A stretch of 64,000 bases of DNA from Larkinella soli (GTDB lineage: Bacteria > Bacteroidota > Bacteroidia > Cytophagales > Spirosomataceae), in NCBI RefSeq assembly GCF_003703975.1, contig NZ_QTJY01000005.1, forward strand, positions 1 to 64,000, in the 5' to 3' direction. Below are positions 57,490 through 64,000 of the stretch, one piece after another (position 1 is the first letter of the stretch; each line of letters opens with the position of its first letter). Under the pieces are notes generated by a model. It made no database searches and was not told the DNA's origin. It was given only the letters and a program-made list of their open reading frames with translations. The position numbers were made by a program, and so were the translations under genes.

Positions 57490-58188
57490 AAACCGGCCGG
57501 CCGGCAGCGGCTTGCGGGCGAAGTTGGCGACCTGACGGACAAAGCTGGCGATACCGACGTAGTGCACGATGTCGGCATACATCAGAAAATCCTTGAAAAA
57601 GCCTTCGACCGGCCCTCGCTTATCCATCTTATACGTATTGGTAGCCGACCAGGGCACCCACCGGACCTTCTTGTGGTTCTTCCACATATATTCGTTGACC
57701 GCCAGTTCCAGCTGAAAGCCTTCCACACGGTCCTCAAGTACTTTTCGCAGGTCCTCGGTCCGCAGAATCCGCTCCCCGGACAGCAGAATGTCGGCGCGGT
57801 TCATCTTCACGAACCATTCGGCATTCAGCCGGCGCAGAATGATCATGTCCACGTCAGGACAATTCTCCACGCCCTGCACAATCTGTTTCAGTTCTTCCCG
57901 GTCGACATTCTGGAGGTCGGCGTCCATCAGCATCACGTAGGGCGTGTGAACGGATTTCAGCCCCTGCTTGATGGCGGCCGTTTTGCCCTGATTTTCCGGA
58001 AGCCGGATCACGGTGATACGGGGCCACCGCTGCCGGATGCGGGCCAGCGTGTCGTCTTCGGAACCGTCGTCCACACAGATGATGCGGTCGAACACGTTGA
58101 GGCTGGTCACACTATCCAATACGGAAAAAATTCGTTCTCCTTCATTGTAAAACGGAATGATGCAGGACACTCCACACTTTGTTTCCAT
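57475..58188 (-). CDS. Family 2 glycosyltransferase
   Basis: 237-aa GT-A fold glycosyltransferase with the N-terminal block CIIPFYNEGERI, nucleotide-binding VDDGSEDDT, QGKTAAIKQGL and the DxD-type metal site in LMDADLQN. The C-terminal region has one or two hydrophobic helices (YADIVHYVGIASFV) that may associate with the membrane. It resembles polyprenol-phosphate or cell-surface sugar transferases, but the donor and acceptor cannot be told. The start MTK-type upstream Met (58221) is less likely than METKCGVSC. Confidence 0.88.
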   Translation of the reverse strand: METKCGVSCIIPFYNEGERIFSVLDSVTSLNVFDRIICVDDGSEDDTLARIRQRWPRITVIRLPENQGKTAAIKQGLKSVHTPYVMLMDADLQNVDREELKQIVQGVENCPDVDMIILRRLNAEWFVKMNRADILLSGERILRTEDLRKVLEDRVEGFQLELAVNEYMWKNHKKVRWVPWSATNTYKMDKRGPVEGFFKDFLMYADIVHYVGIASFVRQVANFARKPLPAGRFLQTQ

Positions 58189-58255
58189 ACGCCACACGCG
58201 GTTGTTCTTTGCTCTAAACAACCATTTAACCCCCTGGAATGTTGGCGCAAAGCGA

Positions 58256-59284
58256 TCAATCGGCCTGCCGCATCCTCCGGGCCCCCTCCACCATGGCGGC
58301 TAACTTCCGGCGGGCGGCCCAGCGGGCGGTCTGGCTCAACCCGCAGTCGGGGGCCACGGCCAGCTTTTCCGCCGGAATGTATTTCAGGCACATCCGGATG
58401 CGCTCCATCACGTCCTCGACGGTTTCGATGTAATAGTTCTTCACGTCGATGATGCCGACGGCCACGTCCATCCTTTCGGCAAAGTCGGCGATCCGCTCGA
58501 TCTCGTCGAATTCCCGGTTGGCCATCTCGACATGGACTTCATCCACCGTCAGGTCCAGAAAATCGGGCAGCATGGGGTGAATCTTGCGATACCCGACGGG
58601 CCGCCCCTTGAAATTCCCGAAACAGAGGTGCGTCGACAGCCGGCATTTTCCCACCACCGGCGCCACGGTGCGGTTGAAGATATCGACAAACCGGCGGGTA
58701 TCCTCCCGGTAGGCATAACAGGACATGGAAGGCTCGTCGACGGTAATCTCGGTGCAGCCGGCCGCCACGAGGTCTTCCAGCTCTTTCCGGACAATCGGCA
58801 GCAGGGCCTCGGTAATGTCGTAGCGGTCTTTGTAACGCTCGTTGGGCAGCATCCGGCCGCTGAGTGTATAGGGACCGGGAACGGAAGCTTTCAGCGTCGG
58901 TCCGGCCGGAGCCAGCTTCCGAAGCCGCTGGAACTCTTTGACGGCACCCAGACCGTTCGGTGCGGTCAGCTCGGCCACGATCGAGTGGCGGCCCCGCTGG
59001 TCATGAGCGGCCGGACCGAATTTGCGGGTTTCGGCATGGTTCGGCTGAAGGCCCTGGATGTAACCGTAGAACGACAGGTTGAAGTCCAGACGGGTCTGTT
59101 CGCCGTCGGAAATGACGTCTAACCCGGCGGTGGTCTGGTCATGGACGGCGGCCACGACCGCATCTTCGATCATTTCCTCGATGTCGGCCGGCCCGAACCG
59201 GTCCAGGTTCTGAGTGGCAAATTCGAGCCAGCCGGGAAACGGATAGCTGCCGATGACGGTGGTTCGAATGGGGATGGGTTGCAT
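58256..59284 (-). CDS. MetE-like (cobalamin-independent methionine synthase C-terminal domain) enzyme
   Basis: 342-aa protein equal to a stand-alone catalytic barrel of MetE, like archaeal-type homologues. It starts with TTVIGSYPFP, has the DGEQ block, and keeps zinc-type ligands in THLCFGN, the glutamate of VHVEMANREFD and PDCGLSQTARW. It could transfer a methyl group or act on a related substrate. As last gene of a sugar-type operon its role may differ from methionine synthesis. The first codons are preceded by a GAGTT repeat, so the longer reading from 59464 is rejected. Confidence 0.8.
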   Translation of the reverse strand: MQPIPIRTTVIGSYPFPGWLEFATQNLDRFGPADIEEMIEDAVVAAVHDQTTAGLDVISDGEQTRLDFNLSFYGYIQGLQPNHAETRKFGPAAHDQRGRHSIVAELTAPNGLGAVKEFQRLRKLAPAGPTLKASVPGPYTLSGRMLPNERYKDRYDITEALLPIVRKELEDLVAAGCTEITVDEPSMSCYAYREDTRRFVDIFNRTVAPVVGKCRLSTHLCFGNFKGRPVGYRKIHPMLPDFLDLTVDEVHVEMANREFDEIERIADFAERMDVAVGIIDVKNYYIETVEDVMERIRMCLKYIPAEKLAVAPDCGLSQTARWAARRKLAAMVEGARRMRQAD

Positions 59285-59287
59285 ATC

Positions 59288-59328
59288 GGTTGGGGAGTTT
59301 AGGGGTTTGGGAGTTGAGGGGTTCGTTG
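59288..59328. repeat. GAGTT-family repeat, copy 4 (one arm)
   Basis: Tract ggttggggagtttaggggtt continuing with tgggagttgagggg, like the arms of the palindromes at 5160 and 12645. It carries the stop codon and last residues of the phosphotriesterase-like gene. Confidence 0.6.
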
Positions 59329-60273
59329 GGTGAAGGTGTAGAGGTGTTTGGGGTTGTCGATGAACAGGTTTTTGATGTAGGAATCGAGATGGCGGCTTTT
59401 CAGGTCGTCGAGGAAGGTGGTCAGAAGCCAGGTCAGGCCCGGTTTTCCACCGTACGACTGCCAATAGTTCGACCGGGCCGCATCCATCCCGACGGTCAGC
59501 CGGTCGGGAAACTCGGGCAGCAGAGCTTCGAGCAGTTGGTAGGTGCCGTTCGGTTCACCCGGTTTCCAGCGAAAGCCGCTGTCGTATTCCAGCCGCACAC
59601 CGGTTTCCAGCACCGCCCGGTGGTAGTCCGGGTCCGGCCGCCGGTCGACGTGCGAGAGAACGACGTGTTCCAGGTCAGCTCCTAATTCGTGAAACCGCTC
59701 GGCCTGTTCCAGCGCCTGTTTTCCTGCATTGGTATGGGTCAGGATGGGGGCGCCGGTTTCGCGGTGGGCGTTGACGACGGCCCGGAAGATTTTCTCCTGA
59801 TGCGGGGTGATCGGGTCGTCGCCCGTGGCCAGTTTGATCAGTCCGGCCCGGTAGGGCGTCCGCTCCACCAGCGGGCCGTTGTAGTCATGGGCGTCGATGC
59901 CTTCCCGGATGTCGGCGATGAACAGCCGGGTGAGCTGGTCCTCCGAATAAGCATACCGCCAGTGATTCGGCGGATAATACTTTTCCAGGTGGATGCCGGT
60001 GGGGGCGATCAGCTGAATACCGCTCCGACGCGCCACCTCCGCCAGTTTCAGCACATTGCGGCCGCAGTTGGCGGGCATGGTATCGACCATCGTCCGGCCC
60101 CCGGCTTCATACACCCGGCTGAGTTCCTCGGCCACTTTATCGACGTCGTTCAGCAGAAAATCCGGGTTGCCCAGCGTCGGAAAGCTTTCCTCGATGATGA
60201 CGTGTTCGTGCGAATAGGTCACGCCCATGCGTTCCGGCTCGATGTCCCCCAAAACGGTTCGTACGAAGCTCAT
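59299..60273 (-). CDS. Phosphotriesterase-family metal hydrolase
   Basis: 324-aa amidohydrolase-fold protein of the PTE/lactonase family. The binuclear metal site is complete: H22-E-H24, the carboxylated lysine in GLIKLATGDD, histidines in LTHTNAG and LSHVDRRPD, and the aspartate in VGMDAARS. The family includes lactonases and phospho-sugar lactone hydrolases, and the sugar-type operon favours lactone hydrolysis. Its start overlaps the FAD oxidoreductase gene by 4 nt. Its end (TPQLPNP and stop) is encoded by a GAGTT repeat. Confidence 0.9.
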   Translation of the reverse strand: MSFVRTVLGDIEPERMGVTYSHEHVIIEESFPTLGNPDFLLNDVDKVAEELSRVYEAGGRTMVDTMPANCGRNVLKLAEVARRSGIQLIAPTGIHLEKYYPPNHWRYAYSEDQLTRLFIADIREGIDAHDYNGPLVERTPYRAGLIKLATGDDPITPHQEKIFRAVVNAHRETGAPILTHTNAGKQALEQAERFHELGADLEHVVLSHVDRRPDPDYHRAVLETGVRLEYDSGFRWKPGEPNGTYQLLEALLPEFPDRLTVGMDAARSNYWQSYGGKPGLTWLLTTFLDDLKSRHLDSYIKNLFIDNPKHLYTFTQRTPQLPNP

Positions 60274-61658
60274 CGTCCAACGTTTACATTCTGCTTTCTT
60301 TTCCAGCCATATCGCGACGTATCGGCCACGGTTTCCGGCAGTTCCAGCACGGCCCCGATCTGCCGCAGCCGGTCCCGCAGCCCACCTGCCTCCACCTGAC
60401 CGGCGGGTTCGTCACGCACCAGCGACTGCACGGCCGCCAGCCCGGCCGCCTGCCCCATGGACATGGTCTGAGCCATCGAACGGCACGAAGCGTGGGCGTC
60501 GTGCGTGGCGGAAAAACACCGCCCCACCACCCAGACGGTGGAACTGCCGCGCGGCACCACCGTGCCGTAGGGTACCCCGTATACCCCGTGGCCGGGGATG
60601 TATTCCCAGTGGGTTTCGTCCTCACCGTTCCGGCCCTGCCGGTGGTCTTCGATGGGCGCTCCGCAGAGCAGAATCGTGTCGTCGGGAATCCGGCCCGCCA
60701 TGCATTCCTCCTTCGTCAGCCGGTGCAGGCCGTAGACCCGCCGGGTTTCGCGGACCCCGATCTGGTGCGACAGGCCGATGATGGACGACGCTTCAAAACC
60801 GGGTACGCTATCCCGGAAAAACGCTTCGTAAACGAACGCCTGCCGGCGGCCTTCCACCTCCGCTTCCGTCAGCGATTCGGCATCGAGTGCGGAGTGTCCG
60901 GCCACTTTCACGGCCACCGTCGAGATGCAGTTCCGGGCGTTCATTTCGTGGGCCGAGCCGTCGCGCCGGGGCAGCGGATGCCGGCCGGTGTCGACGGCTT
61001 CGTGCATTTTTTCCTTCAGCATCCTTTTACCGCCCGCGCGTTCATACCGGTCGAGATCGACGTTGCTCATGCGGAAGGTGGTGGTCAGGCTCTGGGCGGG
61101 TTCGGCGTCGCCGGCCCGCTCGTACTCGAAACCGGCCAGGTGGCAGAAGTCCGCGTCGCCCGAAGCGTCGATCACCCGCCGGGCGACCACGCGGTAAAAA
61201 CCGCCTTTGTTCCAGAAAATGCAGGCATACCGCTCGCCCTCGGCGGCCACGTCGACCAGGGTGGTATGAAGCAGATACCGGATGCCGTGTTGCAGGATCA
61301 GCCGGTCCCAGACGGTTTTCAGCCGTTCAGGATTATAATTGACGCCGGTTCCGGCCCCGTAGGTGTTGGGCCGCAGAAAGATGTCGCCCGTCCGATCGAG
61401 CTCGTCGACTACGCGGTCGGGCCAGCCGCCGACCACCTTGCGGGGAGCCGGGCCGGGCGTAAAGAAGCCGTAAAAGGTGTCGAGCATCTGGGTCGAGGTA
61501 CCGCCGGGAAAGCCGTAGCGCTCCACGAGCATGACCGAATACCGCTCCCCGGCCGCAGCCGCCAGAGCCGCCACACAGCCCGCCGACCCGGCCCCGACCA
61601 CCAGAATATCGGTTTCGGCCAGCAGCGGAACCCGGGAGGTGTTGAAGTACGAGAACAT
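60270..61658 (-). CDS. FAD-dependent oxidoreductase (FAD_oxidored family)
   Basis: 462-aa flavoprotein. The FAD dinucleotide motif GAGSAG is at residues 22-27 (ILVVGAGSAGCVAAL), followed by VERYGFPGGTSTQML, typical of the FAD_oxidored group, and a late GRCFSATHDAHASCRSMAQ with GQAAGLAAV closing the FAD site. It probably oxidises a sugar, polyol or lactone precursor in the cytoplasm, as no signal peptide is present. It is coupled by 4-nt overlap to the phosphotriesterase-like hydrolase, which could open the lactone made. Confidence 0.88.
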   Translation of the reverse strand: MFSYFNTSRVPLLAETDILVVGAGSAGCVAALAAAAGERYSVMLVERYGFPGGTSTQMLDTFYGFFTPGPAPRKVVGGWPDRVVDELDRTGDIFLRPNTYGAGTGVNYNPERLKTVWDRLILQHGIRYLLHTTLVDVAAEGERYACIFWNKGGFYRVVARRVIDASGDADFCHLAGFEYERAGDAEPAQSLTTTFRMSNVDLDRYERAGGKRMLKEKMHEAVDTGRHPLPRRDGSAHEMNARNCISTVAVKVAGHSALDAESLTEAEVEGRRQAFVYEAFFRDSVPGFEASSIIGLSHQIGVRETRRVYGLHRLTKEECMAGRIPDDTILLCGAPIEDHRQGRNGEDETHWEYIPGHGVYGVPYGTVVPRGSSTVWVVGRCFSATHDAHASCRSMAQTMSMGQAAGLAAVQSLVRDEPAGQVEAGGLRDRLRQIGAVLELPETVADTSRYGWKRKQNVNVGR

Positions 61659-61668
61659 ACGAGAGGGG

Positions 61669-62547
61669 TTAGATTCCAAATTTCTGCCGGATTACCTCCC
61701 GGCTCATTTTCAGGCTTTCGCGGAGGGGCCGCGTCGGTTTGAAACCGCCCGGGAACGCCAGCTCCACAGTGAGGTCGCCGGCAAACCGGATTTTCTTCAG
61801 CTGACGGGCGATGGCTCCGAAGTCGGTGATGCCTTCACCGAGGGCCTCCGACCAGGTGCCGGTCCAGCGGTGGTCGCGCAGGTGGAGGTAGACGATCTTT
61901 TCACCGTATTTTTCCAGGAACGTCAGCACGTCGACTTTCGCCTGAAACAGCCAGTCGAGGTCAGGGCCGAGGGCGATATCCGGCACGCGCTGCAGCGTAT
62001 TCTGAAGATCGTACAGGTCGTCGGCCACCTCGTAGGTATGGTTATGCAGGTTCGGTACGACCCGGTTTTGTTGACAAATCGCCTGAATCCGTTTCAGCGT
62101 GTCGGCCTGCGCGTCGAACTGCTCAGGCGTTTTCTTCTTCGGAGCGCTGCCGACCGAGATGCCGAGCGTCCGGCCTCCCAGTTTACCCAGCCGCTCCACC
62201 ACCTTAGCCGCGTCGTCCAGAATTTCCGGCTGCCGGCTTTTATCCCACATTGGCTGGCTATACGACGCTCCGATGACCGGCACGCCCTGTTTCCGGGAAA
62301 TCTCCCCGATCCGCTCGACGGCGTCGTCATGACGCAGGTTGACGTCCATCAGCTCCACGGCTCCGATCCCGGCGTATTTGACGTCCGCAAACACCTGATC
62401 CAGCACCGGAAAACAGTCGAAACCGGGTTTGTCGGACGAATACACCCAGACGTGCATTCCGACTACGGGTTTATGGTTCTGAAAGGAAAGGGCATCCGTC
62501 AGCGCGAAGGCTCCTGCGGCCGCCAGGAAGGAACGACGATTCAGCAT
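61669..62547 (-). CDS. Tat-exported xylose-isomerase-like TIM-barrel protein
   Basis: 292-aa protein with a twin-arginine signal (NRRSFLAAAGAFALTDA). The TIM barrel is of sugar phosphate isomerase/epimerase type: IGAVELMDVNL, PVIGASYSQP, RVVPNLHNHTYE, LDWLFQAKVDV, YLHLRDHRW and LTVELAFPGG hold metal-binding Glu/His/Asp residues. The likely job is isomerisation or epimerisation of a sugar or keto-sugar in the periplasm. It lies 10 bp ahead of the FAD oxidoreductase gene in the operon. Confidence 0.88.
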   Translation of the reverse strand: MLNRRSFLAAAGAFALTDALSFQNHKPVVGMHVWVYSSDKPGFDCFPVLDQVFADVKYAGIGAVELMDVNLRHDDAVERIGEISRKQGVPVIGASYSQPMWDKSRQPEILDDAAKVVERLGKLGGRTLGISVGSAPKKKTPEQFDAQADTLKRIQAICQQNRVVPNLHNHTYEVADDLYDLQNTLQRVPDIALGPDLDWLFQAKVDVLTFLEKYGEKIVYLHLRDHRWTGTWSEALGEGITDFGAIARQLKKIRFAGDLTVELAFPGGFKPTRPLRESLKMSREVIRQKFGI

Positions 62548-62571
62548 GAATTTGAAGGGATTGCCGGGATT

Positions 62572-63396
62572 TTAGCGGGTATTGGCAGGTACGCCGGATT
62601 CGGCGGCCTCACTGACGTACGATGGAAAACCGACCTGGGCGTACAGCTTCGCGATCCGGTGGGCGTGTTCGTCGTAGGCGGCCTCGAACAGCTCGACGGC
62701 CCGCTCCGAGCCGACCACGGCCGCGCTGCTCAGCACCTTCGGCGGCCGCCCGGCTTCGGTCAGCAGACGCGCCACCTCGGCTTTGAGGCAGTTGATGATC
62801 AGCGCCCCGCCGACGGTGCTTCCCGGCGAAACCGGCGTATCCAGCCCCGGCACGCTCACCATGGCATCCCCCGCCGGAGCGCCGGTGTCCAGCACCAGAT
62901 CGGCGAAATCGCCCAGCTTGAGGCCGTCGGCGCGTTTGCTGGTGCTTTGTTCCGAGTGTTCCTTCGTAATCAGCGCCACCACCCGGATCCCCCGCCGGCG
63001 GAAGCCTTCGGCCATCTCGACGGGCACGACATTACAGCCGCTCGACGAAATGACGAGGGCCGTATCCTGCCCGGACAGATCATAATTTCGCAGGATACGC
63101 TCGGCCAGGCCCGACACGTTCTCCAGAAACATGGCCTGCCGCTGCCCGTTGGCTCCGACCACCAGATTATGGAACGTCAGCGAAAGCTCGACGATGGGGT
63201 TGAAGCCGGGAAACGAACCGTAGCGCGGCCACATCTCCTCGACCATGATCCGGCTGTGTCCCGAGCCGAAGACGTGTACCATGCGGCCCGCCAGAATCGT
63301 ATCGGCAAACCACCGGGCCGCCTGCCGAAGCGGCTCCTCCTGCCGCTCCACGGCGTCGATGATCGCCCGGCTTTTTTTGAGATATTCCTGTATCAT
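62572..63396 (-). CDS. SIS-domain protein (UPF0309-like sugar isomerase)
   Basis: 274-aa cytoplasmic protein with a SIS domain that binds phosphosugars: GSGHSRIMVEEMWPRYG in the first part, DTALVISSSGCNVVPVEMAE (the SSSG loop) and LITKEHSEQSTSKR in the middle. It resembles the UPF0309 group related to phosphoheptose isomerase and amino-sugar isomerases. With the neighbouring ROK gene it suggests phosphorylated (amino-)sugar catabolism. It is co-transcribed, with 24- and 25-bp gaps on either side. Confidence 0.85.
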   Translation of the reverse strand: MIQEYLKKSRAIIDAVERQEEPLRQAARWFADTILAGRMVHVFGSGHSRIMVEEMWPRYGSFPGFNPIVELSLTFHNLVVGANGQRQAMFLENVSGLAERILRNYDLSGQDTALVISSSGCNVVPVEMAEGFRRRGIRVVALITKEHSEQSTSKRADGLKLGDFADLVLDTGAPAGDAMVSVPGLDTPVSPGSTVGGALIINCLKAEVARLLTEAGRPPKVLSSAAVVGSERAVELFEAAYDEHAHRIAKLYAQVGFPSYVSEAAESGVPANTR

Positions 63397-63421
63397 CCTG
63401 TTGGTTGTTATTTTTTGTTTT

Positions 63422-64000
63422 TCAACCCTCCCCCCCCACGGCCCCGGCGGCCCCGATCGCTCCGGCCCAGTCCTCGAAATGGGCCTTGCGGAGGGTGGTG
63501 AATTTACCGGCCGGACGCCACTCGAAAACGTCCAGAAACGCCTTCAGCGGCCCGAACAGGGCGTCGTCGGCCTGTACGATGCCGCCCCCCAGCACCACCA
63601 CCTCCGGCGAAAAGGCGTTCGCCAGACCGGCAATCGTGACGGCCAGCCGGCGGATCGAGGTCAGCCAGACCAGCGTCGCCAGCGGTTCGTTCTGCCGGTA
63701 GGCGTCCACCAGTTCGTGGGTGGTTTTGTAGCGGTCGTAGGAGCGCCGGGCCACCGTCGAGTTACCGATGGCATCTTCGATATTTCCCGGCATATTACTG
63801 ATTCCCAGATAGTCGCTGTCGGCATCGGTAGTAATGTGGCCCAGGTGGCCGGCCATCTGGAAATAGCCCTGATACAGTTGCCCGTTGACGAGCAGCCCCC
63901 CGCCCACCCCGGTTCCGAGCGTCAGCATGAGGGCGTTCCGGATGTCGCGGGCGGCTCCGTAGCGGGCTTCGGCCATGAGGGCTGCGTGCGCATCGTTCAG
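63422..64000 (-). CDS. ROK-family sugar kinase/regulator, 5' end beyond the window
   Basis: Partial ROK protein. The last 193 or so residues are visible, and the reading frame continues to the right edge (NDAHAALMAEARYG is present, the catalytic-Asp motif NDA). The phosphate loop LTLGTGVGGGLL and the late VVVLGGGI block are typical. After GHLGHIT the expected zinc motif CxCGxxGCxE is missing: the segment reads DYLGISNMPGNIEDAIGN. It probably phosphorylates a sugar feeding the operon. No DNA-binding domain can be judged because the N-terminus is cut. Confidence 0.85.
   Translation of the reverse strand: MNDAHAALMAEARYGAARDIRNALMLTLGTGVGGGLLVNGQLYQGYFQMAGHLGHITTDADSDYLGISNMPGNIEDAIGNSTVARRSYDRYKTTHELVDAYRQNEPLATLVWLTSIRRLAVTIAGLANAFSPEVVVLGGGIVQADDALFGPLKAFLDVFEWRPAGKFTTLRKAHFEDWAGAIGAAGAVGGEG

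Noticed and set aside
59285-59464. Longer N-terminus for the MetE-like protein
   Set aside because: The added 60 codons run through the GAGTT repeat and inside the upstream hydrolase gene, and MQPIPIRTTVIGSYPFP is the family-type start.
61531-63501. A 656-codon open frame on the plus strand across the right-hand operon
   Set aside because: It runs antisense through three genes with clear families and motifs (FAD oxidoreductase, TIM barrel, SIS). High GC keeps the opposite frame open. Its translation has no domain pattern.
1-64000. CRISPR arrays, insertion sequences, prophage genes, rRNA
   Set aside because: No regularly spaced repeats of CRISPR type, no transposase or phage proteins and no rRNA-like sequence were found on reading both strands.

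Overview
The window looks like chromosomal DNA of a GC-rich Bacteroidota, most likely order Cytophagales (Spirosoma/Larkinella-type); this is inferred from protein families and not from any marker search. Supporting signs are TAnnTTTG-type promoters in front of many genes, short leaders with weak Shine-Dalgarno sites, many Bacteroidota-style lipoproteins and Tat-exported oxidoreductases, and families common in that group (DUF1080, DUF2911, DUF4174-like, a SerB-SerA fusion). No rRNA, tRNA, CRISPR, insertion sequence or phage gene was found. The gene at the right edge is cut.

Layout. 0-5 kb: tyrS, queA, a cobalamin adenosyltransferase and ilvE. 5-9.4 kb: envelope proteins (lipoproteins, an Omp85-like barrel) and a subtilisin-type lipoprotein protease. 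9.5-14.8 kb: a secreted DUF4932-like protein, lgt, yidD, a GroES-like protein, a DUF4174 protein and a collagen-like lipoprotein. 15-20.5 kb: a protein with a terpene-cyclase-like acidic motif, a YgiB-like/LURP-like/YgiC-like operon, an SDR, a DoxX protein and an acetyltransferase. 20.9-29.3 kb: an M13 peptidase, membrane and barrel proteins, serine biosynthesis in two genes (serC and a serB-serA fusion) preceded by a MntA/HepT toxin-antitoxin pair, and a YheT hydrolase. 29.5-36 kb: DUF2911 and KGG stress-type proteins and a periplasmic sugar-oxidation set (PQQ-propeller cytochrome plus two DUF1080 proteins), then ChaN and an MFS exporter. 37.5-42 kb: a Crp-regulator/darcynin/SDR group and several hydrophilic or disordered small proteins. 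42-50 kb: a ZU5-like lipoprotein, a Gfo/Idh/MocA-DUF1080 operon, a large propeller protein, a DUF3500 protein and arfB. 50.6-54.1 kb: a tandem array of six related small helical proteins ending in pfkB. 54-58.2 kb: acetyltransferase, FG-GAP protein, MBL hydrolase, a PIN-domain pair and a glycosyltransferase. 58.2-64 kb: a leftward six-gene catabolic operon (ROK, SIS, TIM-barrel isomerase, FAD oxidoreductase, phosphotriesterase-like hydrolase, MetE-like enzyme).

The most unusual content is the six-paralogue array co-transcribed with pfkB, which I cannot assign to a known family. Next are two palindromic intergenic repeat families: one ATTGTTGAATGATTG-type, with a conserved core and one copy inside the array, and one GAGTT-type. 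Other points of interest are an uncharacterised PIN-domain pair joined by a GTGA overlap, and the right-hand catabolic operon with a ROK protein that lacks the family zinc motif.
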